A stretch of 64,000 nucleotides of DNA. Origin: Treponema sp. Lineage in GTDB: Bacteria > Spirochaetota > Spirochaetia > Treponematales > Breznakiellaceae. A program made the position numbers and the translations under genes. Below are positions 20,866 through 30,101 of this stretch, piece after piece. Under the pieces are notes generated by a model that did not search any database, was not told the DNA's origin, and was given only the letters and a program-made list of their open reading frames with translations. Within the stretch, counting starts at the first letter, position 1, and each line of letters begins with the position of its first letter. The stretch is from positions 63,604 to 127,603 of the forward strand of contig WQSW01000001.1 in NCBI GenBank assembly GCA_009787695.1, given 5' to 3'.

Positions 20866-22458
20866 TTACCTGTTAGCAGAAAATGAATAGATATCACGCA
20901 GCAAGGCATCAATATTTGCTTTATATCTTTGAGGGTTTGTTGTCCATTTTTCATATAATTGATCAATTGTTTGAACAGTGCCTCTGATACTTGTTAATAC
21001 GCTCATTCGCGGATTTACAATTTGCTGCCTTATTACCGCTGTGCTTGCATAAGCTCTTAAATGCTGAATATGCGCTCTGACACCGGTTTCCATATTTGCA
21101 AATCTGCCGTTCCATTCTCTTGTTGTATTTAATCCGCCGAAATTATTAGTGTCTGTATACTGACGGTTTCTTAAAAAATTTGTTACATGAAGCATTTGAA
21201 CAATTGCTATGTCGTGATTGATTCTTTCATAAGATGCTTCGTTAAAATATAAATCTATAAGCTGTCTTATAATTGCATCTGTAAGATACGGGTTTACATT
21301 TCTGGATTTTATAAAATTAAAAACCGTTTCTTTTGTTAATGTTCCTTGCGCAATTAAATATCTTGATCTTTGATCGTACGGCTGGAGCTGCCTTGCAGGC
21401 TGCTGTTCGCGGGAAACTTCAGCTGCAGGGCTCGCTGTTATGGGAACTGCCTGTACAGAAGATGTTATTACTCTTTGGTTTCTGTTGATTGATGCAAAAA
21501 TGTATAAATGAGGCAGCTGTTCATTCGAGCGCAGTATATACGTTCCTGTTGCAAACTCTATTGCATATAATTCATAAAAATCCGCTTGATTATTTTTTCT
21601 GAATTTTAAAGGGATTATATTGTTTTGTGTTTGTAAATTAATAATAAAAGTATCATTGCTTTCAGGAACAAAGTTCCGCAATGTTCCCTGTTGTTCTGTT
21701 GTAAACCTTATCGGAGCCATATTTGCCTGATCGCTTATCATCAGCATGCCGTTGCCTAATATTTCAATTTTAGGTTCTATGTTAGGATCATCAATTTCCA
21801 TTGTGAATGATTTTGACAAATAAAATATCAGCTTTTTAATATCAGCGCCTGAACTTTGCAGCTGTTGTATCCAATGTACAATTTCCTGATTTACAAGCAC
21901 AAGCCTTCTTTCATCATTATTTGTTCTAGTATTTGCAGCCGCTGTTTGAGTAATAATTGTTTGTGCAGGCTCTGTGGTTCTTATTGTTGTTTGTGTTTGC
22001 GGGACAGCTGTCTGCACTGTTTCAGGCGGCTGCATTTGCGCAGGAGTTAAAACCGGTGTAACAGAGTGATCTTGCAAATTCTGTTTTTGCTCGGTTATTG
22101 TTATTTGTTCTGCTTCTTGTTCAAAAACAGGTTCTGTAACCGGCACTTGAATTAAAACAGTATCTTGCTCATGTTTATTATTATTTTGGTGATCATCTTG
22201 CACATTATGATCATCTTGTGCATGAATGTTAAATTGTGAAGCAGGATAATACGGCTCTGCAGGATTGTACTCATCATCATCTTCAGGAGGCAAAACTATA
22301 TTTGTTACTTTTTCTGATCTGTGAACATCGCCGGTTAGATTTGCTGTTATTTCCTGGCAAAAAACATTAAAATATGTGAAAATAAAAAAAAGAATAAAAA
22401 CAATCCTTATCATAAAAAAAACCCTGAATTTGCTCCTTTTTTTGATAATATCATACAT
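20866..22458 (-). CDS. exported protein, low-complexity P/T/Q linker plus putative glucosaminidase-like C-terminal domain
   Basis: N-terminal signal, PVTEPVFEQEAEQITITEQ... linker; C-terminal NFGGLNTTREWNGRFANMETGVRAHIQHLRAYAS resembles the bacterial glucosaminidase pattern NFxGLG...FPDxxTGIRAQIQHLKAYA. Confidence 0.6.
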   Translation of the reverse strand: MYDIIKKRSKFRVFFMIRIVFILFFIFTYFNVFCQEITANLTGDVHRSEKVTNIVLPPEDDDEYNPAEPYYPASQFNIHAQDDHNVQDDHQNNNKHEQDTVLIQVPVTEPVFEQEAEQITITEQKQNLQDHSVTPVLTPAQMQPPETVQTAVPQTQTTIRTTEPAQTIITQTAAANTRTNNDERRLVLVNQEIVHWIQQLQSSGADIKKLIFYLSKSFTMEIDDPNIEPKIEILGNGMLMISDQANMAPIRFTTEQQGTLRNFVPESNDTFIINLQTQNNIIPLKFRKNNQADFYELYAIEFATGTYILRSNEQLPHLYIFASINRNQRVITSSVQAVPITASPAAEVSREQQPARQLQPYDQRSRYLIAQGTLTKETVFNFIKSRNVNPYLTDAIIRQLIDLYFNEASYERINHDIAIVQMLHVTNFLRNRQYTDTNNFGGLNTTREWNGRFANMETGVRAHIQHLRAYASTAVIRQQIVNPRMSVLTSIRGTVQTIDQLYEKWTTNPQRYKANIDALLRDIYSFSANR

Positions 22459-22619
22459 TAATTATAAGTTATCAAAAATCCTTTGTCAATAAATGCTGTT
22501 TTATATATATGATTATTAATCTTTTGAGCTTAGTAATTTCTTTGTAATTTTTATAAAATAAACCTAAAACATCAATTTAAATACTTGAATGATTATTATC
22601 AATATTGTAGGTTGATGAT

Positions 22620-24953
22620 ATGGGAATCAAATCATTATTTAATAACTGGCGTTTCCTCGGACTAGAGCGTGATGATTATGAGATGTGTATGAAAAATACA
22701 CTTCCCGATAATTTAAATAATTTATTAAAAGCAAATATAATGGTTACAGCTTTAGCAGTAATTTATACGGTTGTACGTTATTTTATAAATACCACAGATT
22801 ACCTGTCAATGGGCATATATTTCGGAACAGGCATGATTGCACTAATTCAAATCCTTTTTATAAAAAATATAATTAATCAAAATAAAAAAGGAAAACATGC
22901 AAGCAGAGTGCTTATTTACACATTAATTATAATTTATTTTTTTAATATAATTTCCTTTGGAATATATCTTGGTGTATGGGCAAATCCCGGAAAAATAGCC
23001 GGAGCATTTTTGTGTATTTTAGTTTGTGCATTATTTTTGTTTGACATACCTGTTATTTTATATATGTGCCTTAATATATCTGCTTCTTTAATTTTTATGA
23101 TTATTTGCTATAATGTTAAAACTACCGATAACTGGGTTATTGACTGGTCTAACGCGGTTTTTGCATCGATTATCGGCTTATATTTCGGCTGGAATATTGT
23201 CAAGTTTAGAATGGCAAAATCATTGCTTACATCTGAAGCGGAAGCGGCAAGTAAGGCAAAATCTATGTTTCTTGCCAACATGAGCCATGAAATCCGCACA
23301 CCAATGAACAGCATAATAGGTTTTTCAGAACTTGCAATGTATGATAATATTCCTGCTAAAACAAAAGATTATCTAAAAAAAATTCATCAAAACTCAGAAT
23401 GGCTGCTTCAGCTTTTAAATGATATTTTGGATATTTCAAAAATCGAGTCCGGTAAGATGGAAGTTGAAAATACTTCTTTTAACCCGCATGAAATTTTTGT
23501 TGCATGCCGCACAATGCTTCTTCCAAAAGCAATTGAAAAAGGGCTTTCATTGCATTTTTACATTGAACCTTCTGCCGGTAAAAGATTGTTCGGCGATCCT
23601 ATAAAACTCCATCAAGTACTTGTTAATCTTCTTTCCAATGCGGTGAAATTTACAAATGCAGGCACTATTAAAATGCTTGGAACAATTATTAAAAGCGATC
23701 AAGATAGTTTAACAATGTATTTTGAAGTTAAAGACACAGGTATAGGCATTACAGAAGAACAATTAAAAAAAATATTCGATCCTTTTATTCAGGCAGAAGC
23801 GGCAACAACACGCAAATTCGGCGGTTCGGGGCTTGGCCTTGTTATCACAAAAAATCTTATAGAAATGATGGGCGGCACTCTTAAAGTTGAAAGCGTTCCC
23901 AATTCAGGCAGTAAATTCAGTTTCGAACTTACGTTTAACGCAGTAACCATAGACAATGAAAAAGAATCGCAGGAACGTTTTTTATTTGATAATAGTTTTG
24001 AAAAACCTATTTTTAATGGTGAAGTTTTACTTTGCGAAGATAACATCATGAATCAGCAGGTTATATGCGAACATTTAGCGCAGGTGGGTTTAAAAACAGA
24101 AGTAGCGTGTAACGGCGAACAAGGCGTTGCTATGGTTAAAAAACGCGCACAGAACGGTTTAAAACAATATGATCTGATTTTTATGGATATACATATGCCT
24201 GTTATGGACGGCATTGAAGCTGCAGAAAAAATAATAGCTCTTAACACAAAAATACCAATTGTTGCGATGACAGCAAATGTAATGGCATATGACAGAGATA
24301 TTTACCTTTCAGTAGGTATGAGCGATTGTGTAAGCAAACCTTTTACATCGCAGATTTTATGGCGCTGTCTTATGAAATTCTTTACTCCTTTAAAAATAGA
24401 AAAAGAAGATCCAAAAGAAAAAGAGCAAGCAAAAAATAATTTACATCAGGAACTTATTAATATTTTTGTAAAAAATTGCCGGGGACGCTGCGATGAAATA
24501 AAAGAAGCAATTAAAGAAGGCGATATTAAACTTGCCCATAGATTAGCGCATACATTAAAAAGTAATGCAGGTCAATTGAATAAAATATCATTAATGCAAG
24601 CGGCAGGTGTTGTAGAAAACGCTTTAAAAAATGAAAAAAACCTTGTAACAAATGATCAATTGGAAAATTTAAAAAACAGATTAAATGATGCGATAGCAGA
24701 ACTTGAACCTTTAGTACGCAAACAAGAAAAGCAAAGCGCATCGGACAATACACTTTCGATACAGGCAATACAAGAGTTGATAGAAAAATTAGAACAATTA
24801 CTTAAAGGCGGCAATCCTGAGTGCCTTTCATTAATCAATGATCTTCAGATGATAAAAGGCAGTGAAAAATTAATTGAACAAATGGAAGACTTTGATTTTG
24901 AACCTGCAGCAGATACACTTGAAGAATTAAAGAAGAAAATAGGTTTTATTTAA
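22620..24953 (+). CDS. hybrid sensor histidine kinase (HisKA-HATPase-REC-Hpt)
   Basis: Several N-terminal TMs; H-box FLANMSHEIRTPMNSIIGFSELA; N/G boxes VLVNLLSNAVKFT, FGGSGLGLVITKNLIEMMGG; REC YDLIFMDIHMPVMDGIEAA; Hpt LAHRLAHTLKSNAGQL. Confidence 0.96.
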   Translation: MGIKSLFNNWRFLGLERDDYEMCMKNTLPDNLNNLLKANIMVTALAVIYTVVRYFINTTDYLSMGIYFGTGMIALIQILFIKNIINQNKKGKHASRVLIYTLIIIYFFNIISFGIYLGVWANPGKIAGAFLCILVCALFLFDIPVILYMCLNISASLIFMIICYNVKTTDNWVIDWSNAVFASIIGLYFGWNIVKFRMAKSLLTSEAEAASKAKSMFLANMSHEIRTPMNSIIGFSELAMYDNIPAKTKDYLKKIHQNSEWLLQLLNDILDISKIESGKMEVENTSFNPHEIFVACRTMLLPKAIEKGLSLHFYIEPSAGKRLFGDPIKLHQVLVNLLSNAVKFTNAGTIKMLGTIIKSDQDSLTMYFEVKDTGIGITEEQLKKIFDPFIQAEAATTRKFGGSGLGLVITKNLIEMMGGTLKVESVPNSGSKFSFELTFNAVTIDNEKESQERFLFDNSFEKPIFNGEVLLCEDNIMNQQVICEHLAQVGLKTEVACNGEQGVAMVKKRAQNGLKQYDLIFMDIHMPVMDGIEAAEKIIALNTKIPIVAMTANVMAYDRDIYLSVGMSDCVSKPFTSQILWRCLMKFFTPLKIEKEDPKEKEQAKNNLHQELINIFVKNCRGRCDEIKEAIKEGDIKLAHRLAHTLKSNAGQLNKISLMQAAGVVENALKNEKNLVTNDQLENLKNRLNDAIAELEPLVRKQEKQSASDNTLSIQAIQELIEKLEQLLKGGNPECLSLINDLQMIKGSEKLIEQMEDFDFEPAADTLEELKKKIGFI

Positions 24954-27082
24954 TTCTTAGCCAACGGAAGATTAACATATCTGCCAGGTTCGTTCCAATA
25001 AGTAAAACCTCCCTTCCCTATTTCGCGGACTCCTTCAATTTGACGTCTTATATAATCAGCATTGTAATACTGCCTGTCATAAGATACATTGAGAAAAAAA
25101 GCCTGAACATAAGGTCTTATTATTACCTTCCCTCTTGAAATGCGGTTAGCGCGGAAAGTTCCGTAATAATAAATTCTCCAAGGTCTTAATTCAGCAGGAG
25201 CCTGTGCATAAAAACTTTGATCAAAATGACTTGGATAATACATTGGACAGATAACATCTACAAACTTTGCAAGAAGTTCTACCTCCTGCCCTGTTCTGGC
25301 ACCTGTTCTGTAATAACTGTTTGCACCGTATATATCAAGAGAAATAGGCGCCGTTACTTTTTTTCTTATGTGATTCAAAAACGAATAAATCGCGCTTTCC
25401 ATATCCATACCGCTGTCCTGAAAGCGGTAATGTGCATCGCCTAAATTAAGACCGTCTGTCGGAAAACGGATATAATCATATTGGATTTCGTCAAAACCTC
25501 TTTCATGAAGTTCATTTGATATCTGCGCTATATATTCCCAAACTTCTTCTGAATAAGGATCTACCCAAATTTCATTATATAAACTTCTTACAATTTCATA
25601 ATTTGGATCATTTGCCGGGAAAAATTGTTTTGTATTATCATTTCGATCTTCTTCGCTGATATCTTCTTTTCTTAGCCTGTAATCACGGTAGCCTCTCCAC
25701 GGTTTTGAATTACGTGAATCCCAAACTGCAAATCTTCCGTTTTCTTTTGATGCAAGTTCTTGGTCTTTAAACACAACAATACGTGCAACTGTATAAATAC
25801 CTCTGTTTTTCATATCATGTAAAAAAGTATCTATATCAAGCGGACGGAATACTCTGCCTTTCTGACTTATCATTTGGTTTTGCGGAGTAAACCTAAGCCT
25901 TCCAAAATCATCTTTCATATCAAGGACAATCATATTAAGACCTGAATTTTTTATCATTTCAAGATAAGGTGTCATACCTTCTCTTGAACGCGCATGCTCA
26001 ACAGGAACAAAAAAACCTTCTTTGTCAGCTGCAATGTTATGAGAAATATCTACAGGCTCATCAATCAGCCATAATTCGCTCATTTGAATTTTTTCCTGAC
26101 CGTTAATTACAATGCAATTTGGTTTTAGATGCGCTCTTACTTTGCGGACAGCGTCTGTAATATCTTGTCTTTTTATCATTGAATAATCTGTGTAATTTAA
26201 AGAAGCCGCATTACCTTCATATAAAAATAAAAGGCTTTTTTCATGCGGACAAAGAGAATCAACTGTCCCTGCAGGGCTTTCATCTTTCCAAACAATGTTA
26301 AATCTTTTTTGATCCCAATCCAATTTATAAATGCGTCTTCTGAATGTTTGCGATACAAAAACTTCCGGAATTGTTTCTGTTTTTATTACAGTTATATCGG
26401 ATACTTCATCTGCATGATCTGTTGTTTCAACTTTTTCAAGACCGTCTTCCAGCACAGTCCATTTTGAATTTGGAATTTCAGGCTGAAAATAATAAACACC
26501 GTACAAACTGTGAGACAAAAAAACTGTTAATTCCGGCATAAAAGCCGTTGCAATAGCTTTAACCCCGTTTACTCTAAAGGGAGGATAACCTAAATTTTCC
26601 CAAGACCTTCCTTGATCGCGGCTTAAAAAGATTCTATCTTTAGTTGCGCATATCATTACATCAGGATTTTCAGGGTTTATCTCAAGGTCTTTTATTTCCT
26701 GCACTATATTTAAAAAAGATTTTTTCCCGTTATCAAATAATTTAATTACTTTTACAGGCAGACCATGATTGCGTTTTTCCCAATTATGCATATCATGAGA
26801 AACAAGCACTCCTTCGCTGCCTAAAATTACCCAAAAATTTTCTTTATACGAGTTTTTTATTAATTTTTTTACAGAACCGCCTGTCCACAATGTTTCTGTT
26901 TTTCCCGAAGAATCAATTGCAAATAAACCGTCATCAGTTCCTGCATAAATAATATCCTCATTTTTATCAGAATTAACTGCCGAACTGCTGACAGCGCATT
27001 GAGTAAAAATAAGAATCATGAAAATAACAATACTTCCGGAGAAAATATTTTTTTTAATTGATGTATTTATTATTTTTTTCAT
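24950..27082 (-). CDS. putative glycoside hydrolase (DUF4015-like) with N-terminal BNR/sortilin-like repeats
   Basis: LNMIVLDMKDDFGRLRFTPQN, GIYTVARIVVFKDQELASKENGRFAVWD, WVDPYSEEVWEYIAQISNELHERGFDEIQYDYIRFPTDG; N-terminal FLSRDQGRSWENLG. Confidence 0.8.
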   Translation of the reverse strand: MKKIINTSIKKNIFSGSIVIFMILIFTQCAVSSSAVNSDKNEDIIYAGTDDGLFAIDSSGKTETLWTGGSVKKLIKNSYKENFWVILGSEGVLVSHDMHNWEKRNHGLPVKVIKLFDNGKKSFLNIVQEIKDLEINPENPDVMICATKDRIFLSRDQGRSWENLGYPPFRVNGVKAIATAFMPELTVFLSHSLYGVYYFQPEIPNSKWTVLEDGLEKVETTDHADEVSDITVIKTETIPEVFVSQTFRRRIYKLDWDQKRFNIVWKDESPAGTVDSLCPHEKSLLFLYEGNAASLNYTDYSMIKRQDITDAVRKVRAHLKPNCIVINGQEKIQMSELWLIDEPVDISHNIAADKEGFFVPVEHARSREGMTPYLEMIKNSGLNMIVLDMKDDFGRLRFTPQNQMISQKGRVFRPLDIDTFLHDMKNRGIYTVARIVVFKDQELASKENGRFAVWDSRNSKPWRGYRDYRLRKEDISEEDRNDNTKQFFPANDPNYEIVRSLYNEIWVDPYSEEVWEYIAQISNELHERGFDEIQYDYIRFPTDGLNLGDAHYRFQDSGMDMESAIYSFLNHIRKKVTAPISLDIYGANSYYRTGARTGQEVELLAKFVDVICPMYYPSHFDQSFYAQAPAELRPWRIYYYGTFRANRISRGKVIIRPYVQAFFLNVSYDRQYYNADYIRRQIEGVREIGKGGFTYWNEPGRYVNLPLAKN

Positions 27083-27154
27083 TTTACCTTCTTATACCTT
27101 TGGAGGGGTTATCGTTATACTACAATTATAGTTTGCGCGAAGGAAGATAGCTAA

Positions 27155-27228
27155 TGCGCCCGACAGGACTCGAACCTGCAACCTACGGATTCGAAGTCCG
27201 TTACTCTATCCAGATGAGCTACAGGCGC
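27155..27228 (-). tRNA. tRNA-Arg (anticodon TCG)
   Basis: Reverse complement folds as a cloverleaf: GCGCCTG..CGGGCGC acceptor, ACGGA-CTTCGAA-TCCGT anticodon arm, GCAGG-TTCGAGT-CCTGT T arm. CCA not encoded. Confidence 0.93.
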
Positions 27229-27235
27229 TTTATTG

Positions 27236-27308
27236 GGTGGATGACGGGTCTCGAACCCGCGACGACAAGATCCACAATCTTGTACTCTACCCCTGAGCTA
27301 CATCCACC
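27236..27308 (-). tRNA. tRNA-His (anticodon GTG)
   Basis: Reverse complement GGTGGATGTAGCTCAGGGGTAGAGTACAAGATTGTGGATCTTGTCGTCGCGGGTTCGAGACCCGTCATCCACC; anticodon loop TTGTGGA; extra 5' G paired with C73 as expected for tRNA-His. Confidence 0.93.
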
Positions 27309-27314
27309 ATGCGT

Positions 27315-27350
27315 ATTTAATCACTACAAAGGTTTTTATAGTGATTAAAT
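27315..27350. repeat. perfect 12-bp inverted repeat (hairpin) between tRNA-His and the SPOR gene
   Basis: ATTTAATCACTA (27315-27326), 12-nt loop, TAGTGATTAAAT (27339-27350). Confidence 0.75.
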
Positions 27351-27378
27351 ATCAATATGAAGAAATAAAAATGCTTTG

Positions 27379-28938
27379 TCAACTGCCCCGGCGAACAAAG
27401 GCATCACGGTAGCCGATGCTTTTAAAACGTGCAAGGACGGCAGCGCTCTCTCCCTGATTTAACGGTCCGATTAAAATACGGTATAAATTATCGTTTTCTC
27501 TGTAAACAACAGGATCATAACTGTGAAATTGATGACCGAATTGATTGATTGCGTTTTCTACATTTTCTTCGGGTAAAGCCGCTAACTGCACATAGTATTG
27601 ACCGCGATCAAGGCGGGGTATTGTCCTTAACGAGAATGAACCCAAAGGAACATTTTGCACAGGCGCAATAACTTCGGGGATTTCAACTTTCACTTCAACT
27701 ACCGCAGGCGGCACTATGCCGGGTATAATATCATTAGGGTCTATTCCGTACAATTCTTGTTCGGGAGCTTTTTCTTCTGCTTGTACCAGATTGTATACAG
27801 GCGGCGCATCAGAAGGAACTTCCCAGTCTTCCACTTCTTTTACAATTTCTATGCGTTCTCTTTCAGGGTTAAACTCCGGTATATCTTTTACAAATTCATC
27901 TTGCGGATTTTCTGCAATAAATGTCCCTACACTTTTATCAATTTCTTCTAAATGTTTTTCTGTTAAAAATATTGATACATCTTTTATTACTTCTTCTTCT
28001 TTAACAGGCTCTTTGAATACCGGCTCTTCCGCTATATACACAGGCTCTGTTATTATCCACGGCTCTTCTGTAATATAAACCGGTTCTTCTTTCACAGGCT
28101 CTTCTTTTAAAGGCTCTTCAACGATAGAAACAGGCTCTTCTATTACGGGCTCTTCAACAATAGAAATCGGCTCTTCTATTACGGGTTCTTCAACAATATA
28201 AACCGGTTCTTCTATTACGGGTTCTTCAACGATAGAGACAGGCTCTTCAATGTTAACAGGCGGCGTTACAGGCGAAGCTAAAGTTTCAAAAGGCCCTATA
28301 GGCTCTTCGTTATATCTTGGAACATCAACTATTTCCATTCTGCTTGTCCCGCCCCATTCAGGCTCCATTACATAACTGGGACCGGAAAATTCATTCCTAA
28401 GAGGTTCTGTTACAGGCGCTTGAGTTACTGCAGGCGAAGATGCCTGATTTGATACTGACGCTGGTGTTGACGCTTGTGTTGATGCTGACACTGCCGGTTG
28501 CTGATATGTATCTTCGCGGTAAACTTCTGCAAGCAGTTCTTCTTCATTTCTAATTACATTGCCTGAATCAAAAGAAGGAATCTCTTGGGCAAGGCTTTCT
28601 GTAAAACGCTGATAAGCAATTGGGTCTGAAGGTGCGACCATTCTAATTCTGCTGATAGAACCGCTTCTCATTCCGATTAATTGTGCAGCTTCATTTGACA
28701 CTATCGCAAGGAGACCCGGGCTGTTTAATGTGTTGGCAACAATCACCCTTGTGCTTTTTCCGTTTTCAATGTTTGTAATATCAACCACTGTGTTGCGGGG
28801 AAATGAATTTGTTGAAACAAAAAATCCTGATGCGGGAAGTTCACCTGAAGGCGCGACACTTGCAGCCCCTTCCCACGGCGAAAAACTTTGAAATATAAAA
28901 AGAGCCACACAAATTAAAAATAAAACCTTCGCTTTCAT
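27379..28938 (-). CDS. SPOR-domain exported protein with acidic EEPV repeat region
   Basis: Signal peptide; C-terminal RGQYYVQLAALPEENVENAINQFG...LYRILIGPLNQGESAAVLARFKSIGYRDAFVRR is SPOR-like; (V/I)EEPV repeats in the middle. Confidence 0.85.
   Translation of the reverse strand: MKAKVLFLICVALFIFQSFSPWEGAASVAPSGELPASGFFVSTNSFPRNTVVDITNIENGKSTRVIVANTLNSPGLLAIVSNEAAQLIGMRSGSISRIRMVAPSDPIAYQRFTESLAQEIPSFDSGNVIRNEEELLAEVYREDTYQQPAVSASTQASTPASVSNQASSPAVTQAPVTEPLRNEFSGPSYVMEPEWGGTSRMEIVDVPRYNEEPIGPFETLASPVTPPVNIEEPVSIVEEPVIEEPVYIVEEPVIEEPISIVEEPVIEEPVSIVEEPLKEEPVKEEPVYITEEPWIITEPVYIAEEPVFKEPVKEEEVIKDVSIFLTEKHLEEIDKSVGTFIAENPQDEFVKDIPEFNPERERIEIVKEVEDWEVPSDAPPVYNLVQAEEKAPEQELYGIDPNDIIPGIVPPAVVEVKVEIPEVIAPVQNVPLGSFSLRTIPRLDRGQYYVQLAALPEENVENAINQFGHQFHSYDPVVYRENDNLYRILIGPLNQGESAAVLARFKSIGYRDAFVRRGS
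28004..28262 (-). repeat. intragenic degenerate tandem repeat encoding (S/Y)IVEEPVIEEPV units
   Basis: Recurrent 'ggctcttctattacgggctcttcaacaatagaaa'-type units visible in the DNA. Confidence 0.8.
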
Positions 28939-28976
28939 AATATCCCCTTAAAAAATTTATCTTTTAATATATTTAG

Positions 28977-29507
28977 TTACCTGAGTTTCAGCGATAAGCC
29001 TCTTGCTATCGACTTCATATAATCAAATTCTTCTCTCTGCGTTCTCTGCGGTAATCCTGATTGCAATCTTCCCTGAATTTTCTTTTCAACAATTTTTTCC
29101 ATCGAACTTAGCTTATAAATAAAAAAAGAGATTTCAGCAGGGTTCATAATATCCGTATTAAAATCCAGCTGAGCTATAATCACATATTCAATTCCCGAAT
29201 TCAGCGCACTTTCAACATTGATAAAATCCAGTATGTCCTGTGTGGGTTTAAAATCCAGACGCATCGTTGTATCGTTTGTGACTATATGCCCTGCTTCAAA
29301 AAAAACATCTAAAAAAGCATTTTCCCATAATTCAGAATGAGGATATATTACAGCTTCCTCAGGCACTCCCGTTTCGATCACATAAATCGACACCATTGAT
29401 GACCAAGCATTTACCGTTAAGAAAACACTTAAAATTAATATTAATAAAAAACCTTTAGACATTATCCCTCCAAACAGATTACTATTTTGATTATCGGCAC
29501 TTTTCAA
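28977..29507 (-). CDS. hypothetical exported protein
   Basis: Signal/TM segment GFLLILILSVFLTVNAWSSM; no family recognised; internal start MSKGF likely. Confidence 0.65.
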   Translation of the reverse strand: MKSADNQNSNLFGGIMSKGFLLILILSVFLTVNAWSSMVSIYVIETGVPEEAVIYPHSELWENAFLDVFFEAGHIVTNDTTMRLDFKPTQDILDFINVESALNSGIEYVIIAQLDFNTDIMNPAEISFFIYKLSSMEKIVEKKIQGRLQSGLPQRTQREEFDYMKSIARGLSLKLR

Positions 29508-29561
29508 AACAGAAAATAGGTTTATAATGAATTAAACAAAAACGGTGTTTGAGGGTTTTGG

Positions 29562-30101
29562 ATGAATTATTATGCTATACAGGTAAAAACACGATCAGAA
29601 AAGAAATTTATCCGGCTTTTTAAAGCGCTTTACCCGGAAATTCCCCTTCCAATCCATTTTCCTCAAAGACAGCTTGATATTAGAAGCGCAGGAAGGTTAA
29701 AACATCAAAATCTGCCTGTTTTTCCGGGTTATCTTTTTATCGAGGCCTCCTGTGATGATGAGGTTATAGCATATCAATGGGAATTCAGACGTACAGAAGG
29801 GTTTTACCGTTTTTTAAAATCAAATAAAGATATAACCCCTCTTGCAAAAAGTGATTTGGAATTAGTTCTTCATTTTTTAAACAGTTCAGGGCTTGCAGCA
29901 GGACGGTCAAAAGTATATTTTAACGAAAATGCAAGAATCGTGGTTGTTGAAGGACCTATGTCGGGTCTTGAAGGAAGGATCGTAAAGGTTGATAAAAGGA
30001 AATGCAGGGCTAAAATAAAATTAGACCTTTATGATGATACTTTCACTATCGATCTTGCATTTGAAGTAATCGGCTCGCTTGAGCCTGTAAAGGGGAGATA
30101 A
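29562..30101 (+). CDS. NusG-family specialised transcription antiterminator (LoaP/RfaH/UpxY-like)
   Basis: MNYYAIQVKTRSEKKFIRLFK NGN domain; KOW-like VVVEGPMSGLEGRIVKVDKRKCRAKIKLDL; immediately upstream of polysaccharide genes. Confidence 0.82.
   Translation: MNYYAIQVKTRSEKKFIRLFKALYPEIPLPIHFPQRQLDIRSAGRLKHQNLPVFPGYLFIEASCDDEVIAYQWEFRRTEGFYRFLKSNKDITPLAKSDLELVLHFLNSSGLAAGRSKVYFNENARIVVVEGPMSGLEGRIVKVDKRKCRAKIKLDLYDDTFTIDLAFEVIGSLEPVKGR

Noticed and set aside
24950-24953. Tail-to-tail overlap of the hybrid kinase and DUF4015-like genes
   Set aside because: Only a shared TTAA stop-codon palindrome; a common compact-genome arrangement.
27154-27348. 65-aa plus-strand ORF MRPTGLEPATYGFEVRYSIQMSYRRFIG...
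   Set aside because: Antisense read-through of the tRNA-Arg and tRNA-His genes; the 'RPTGLEPATYG' string is a well-known tRNA-derived spurious translation.
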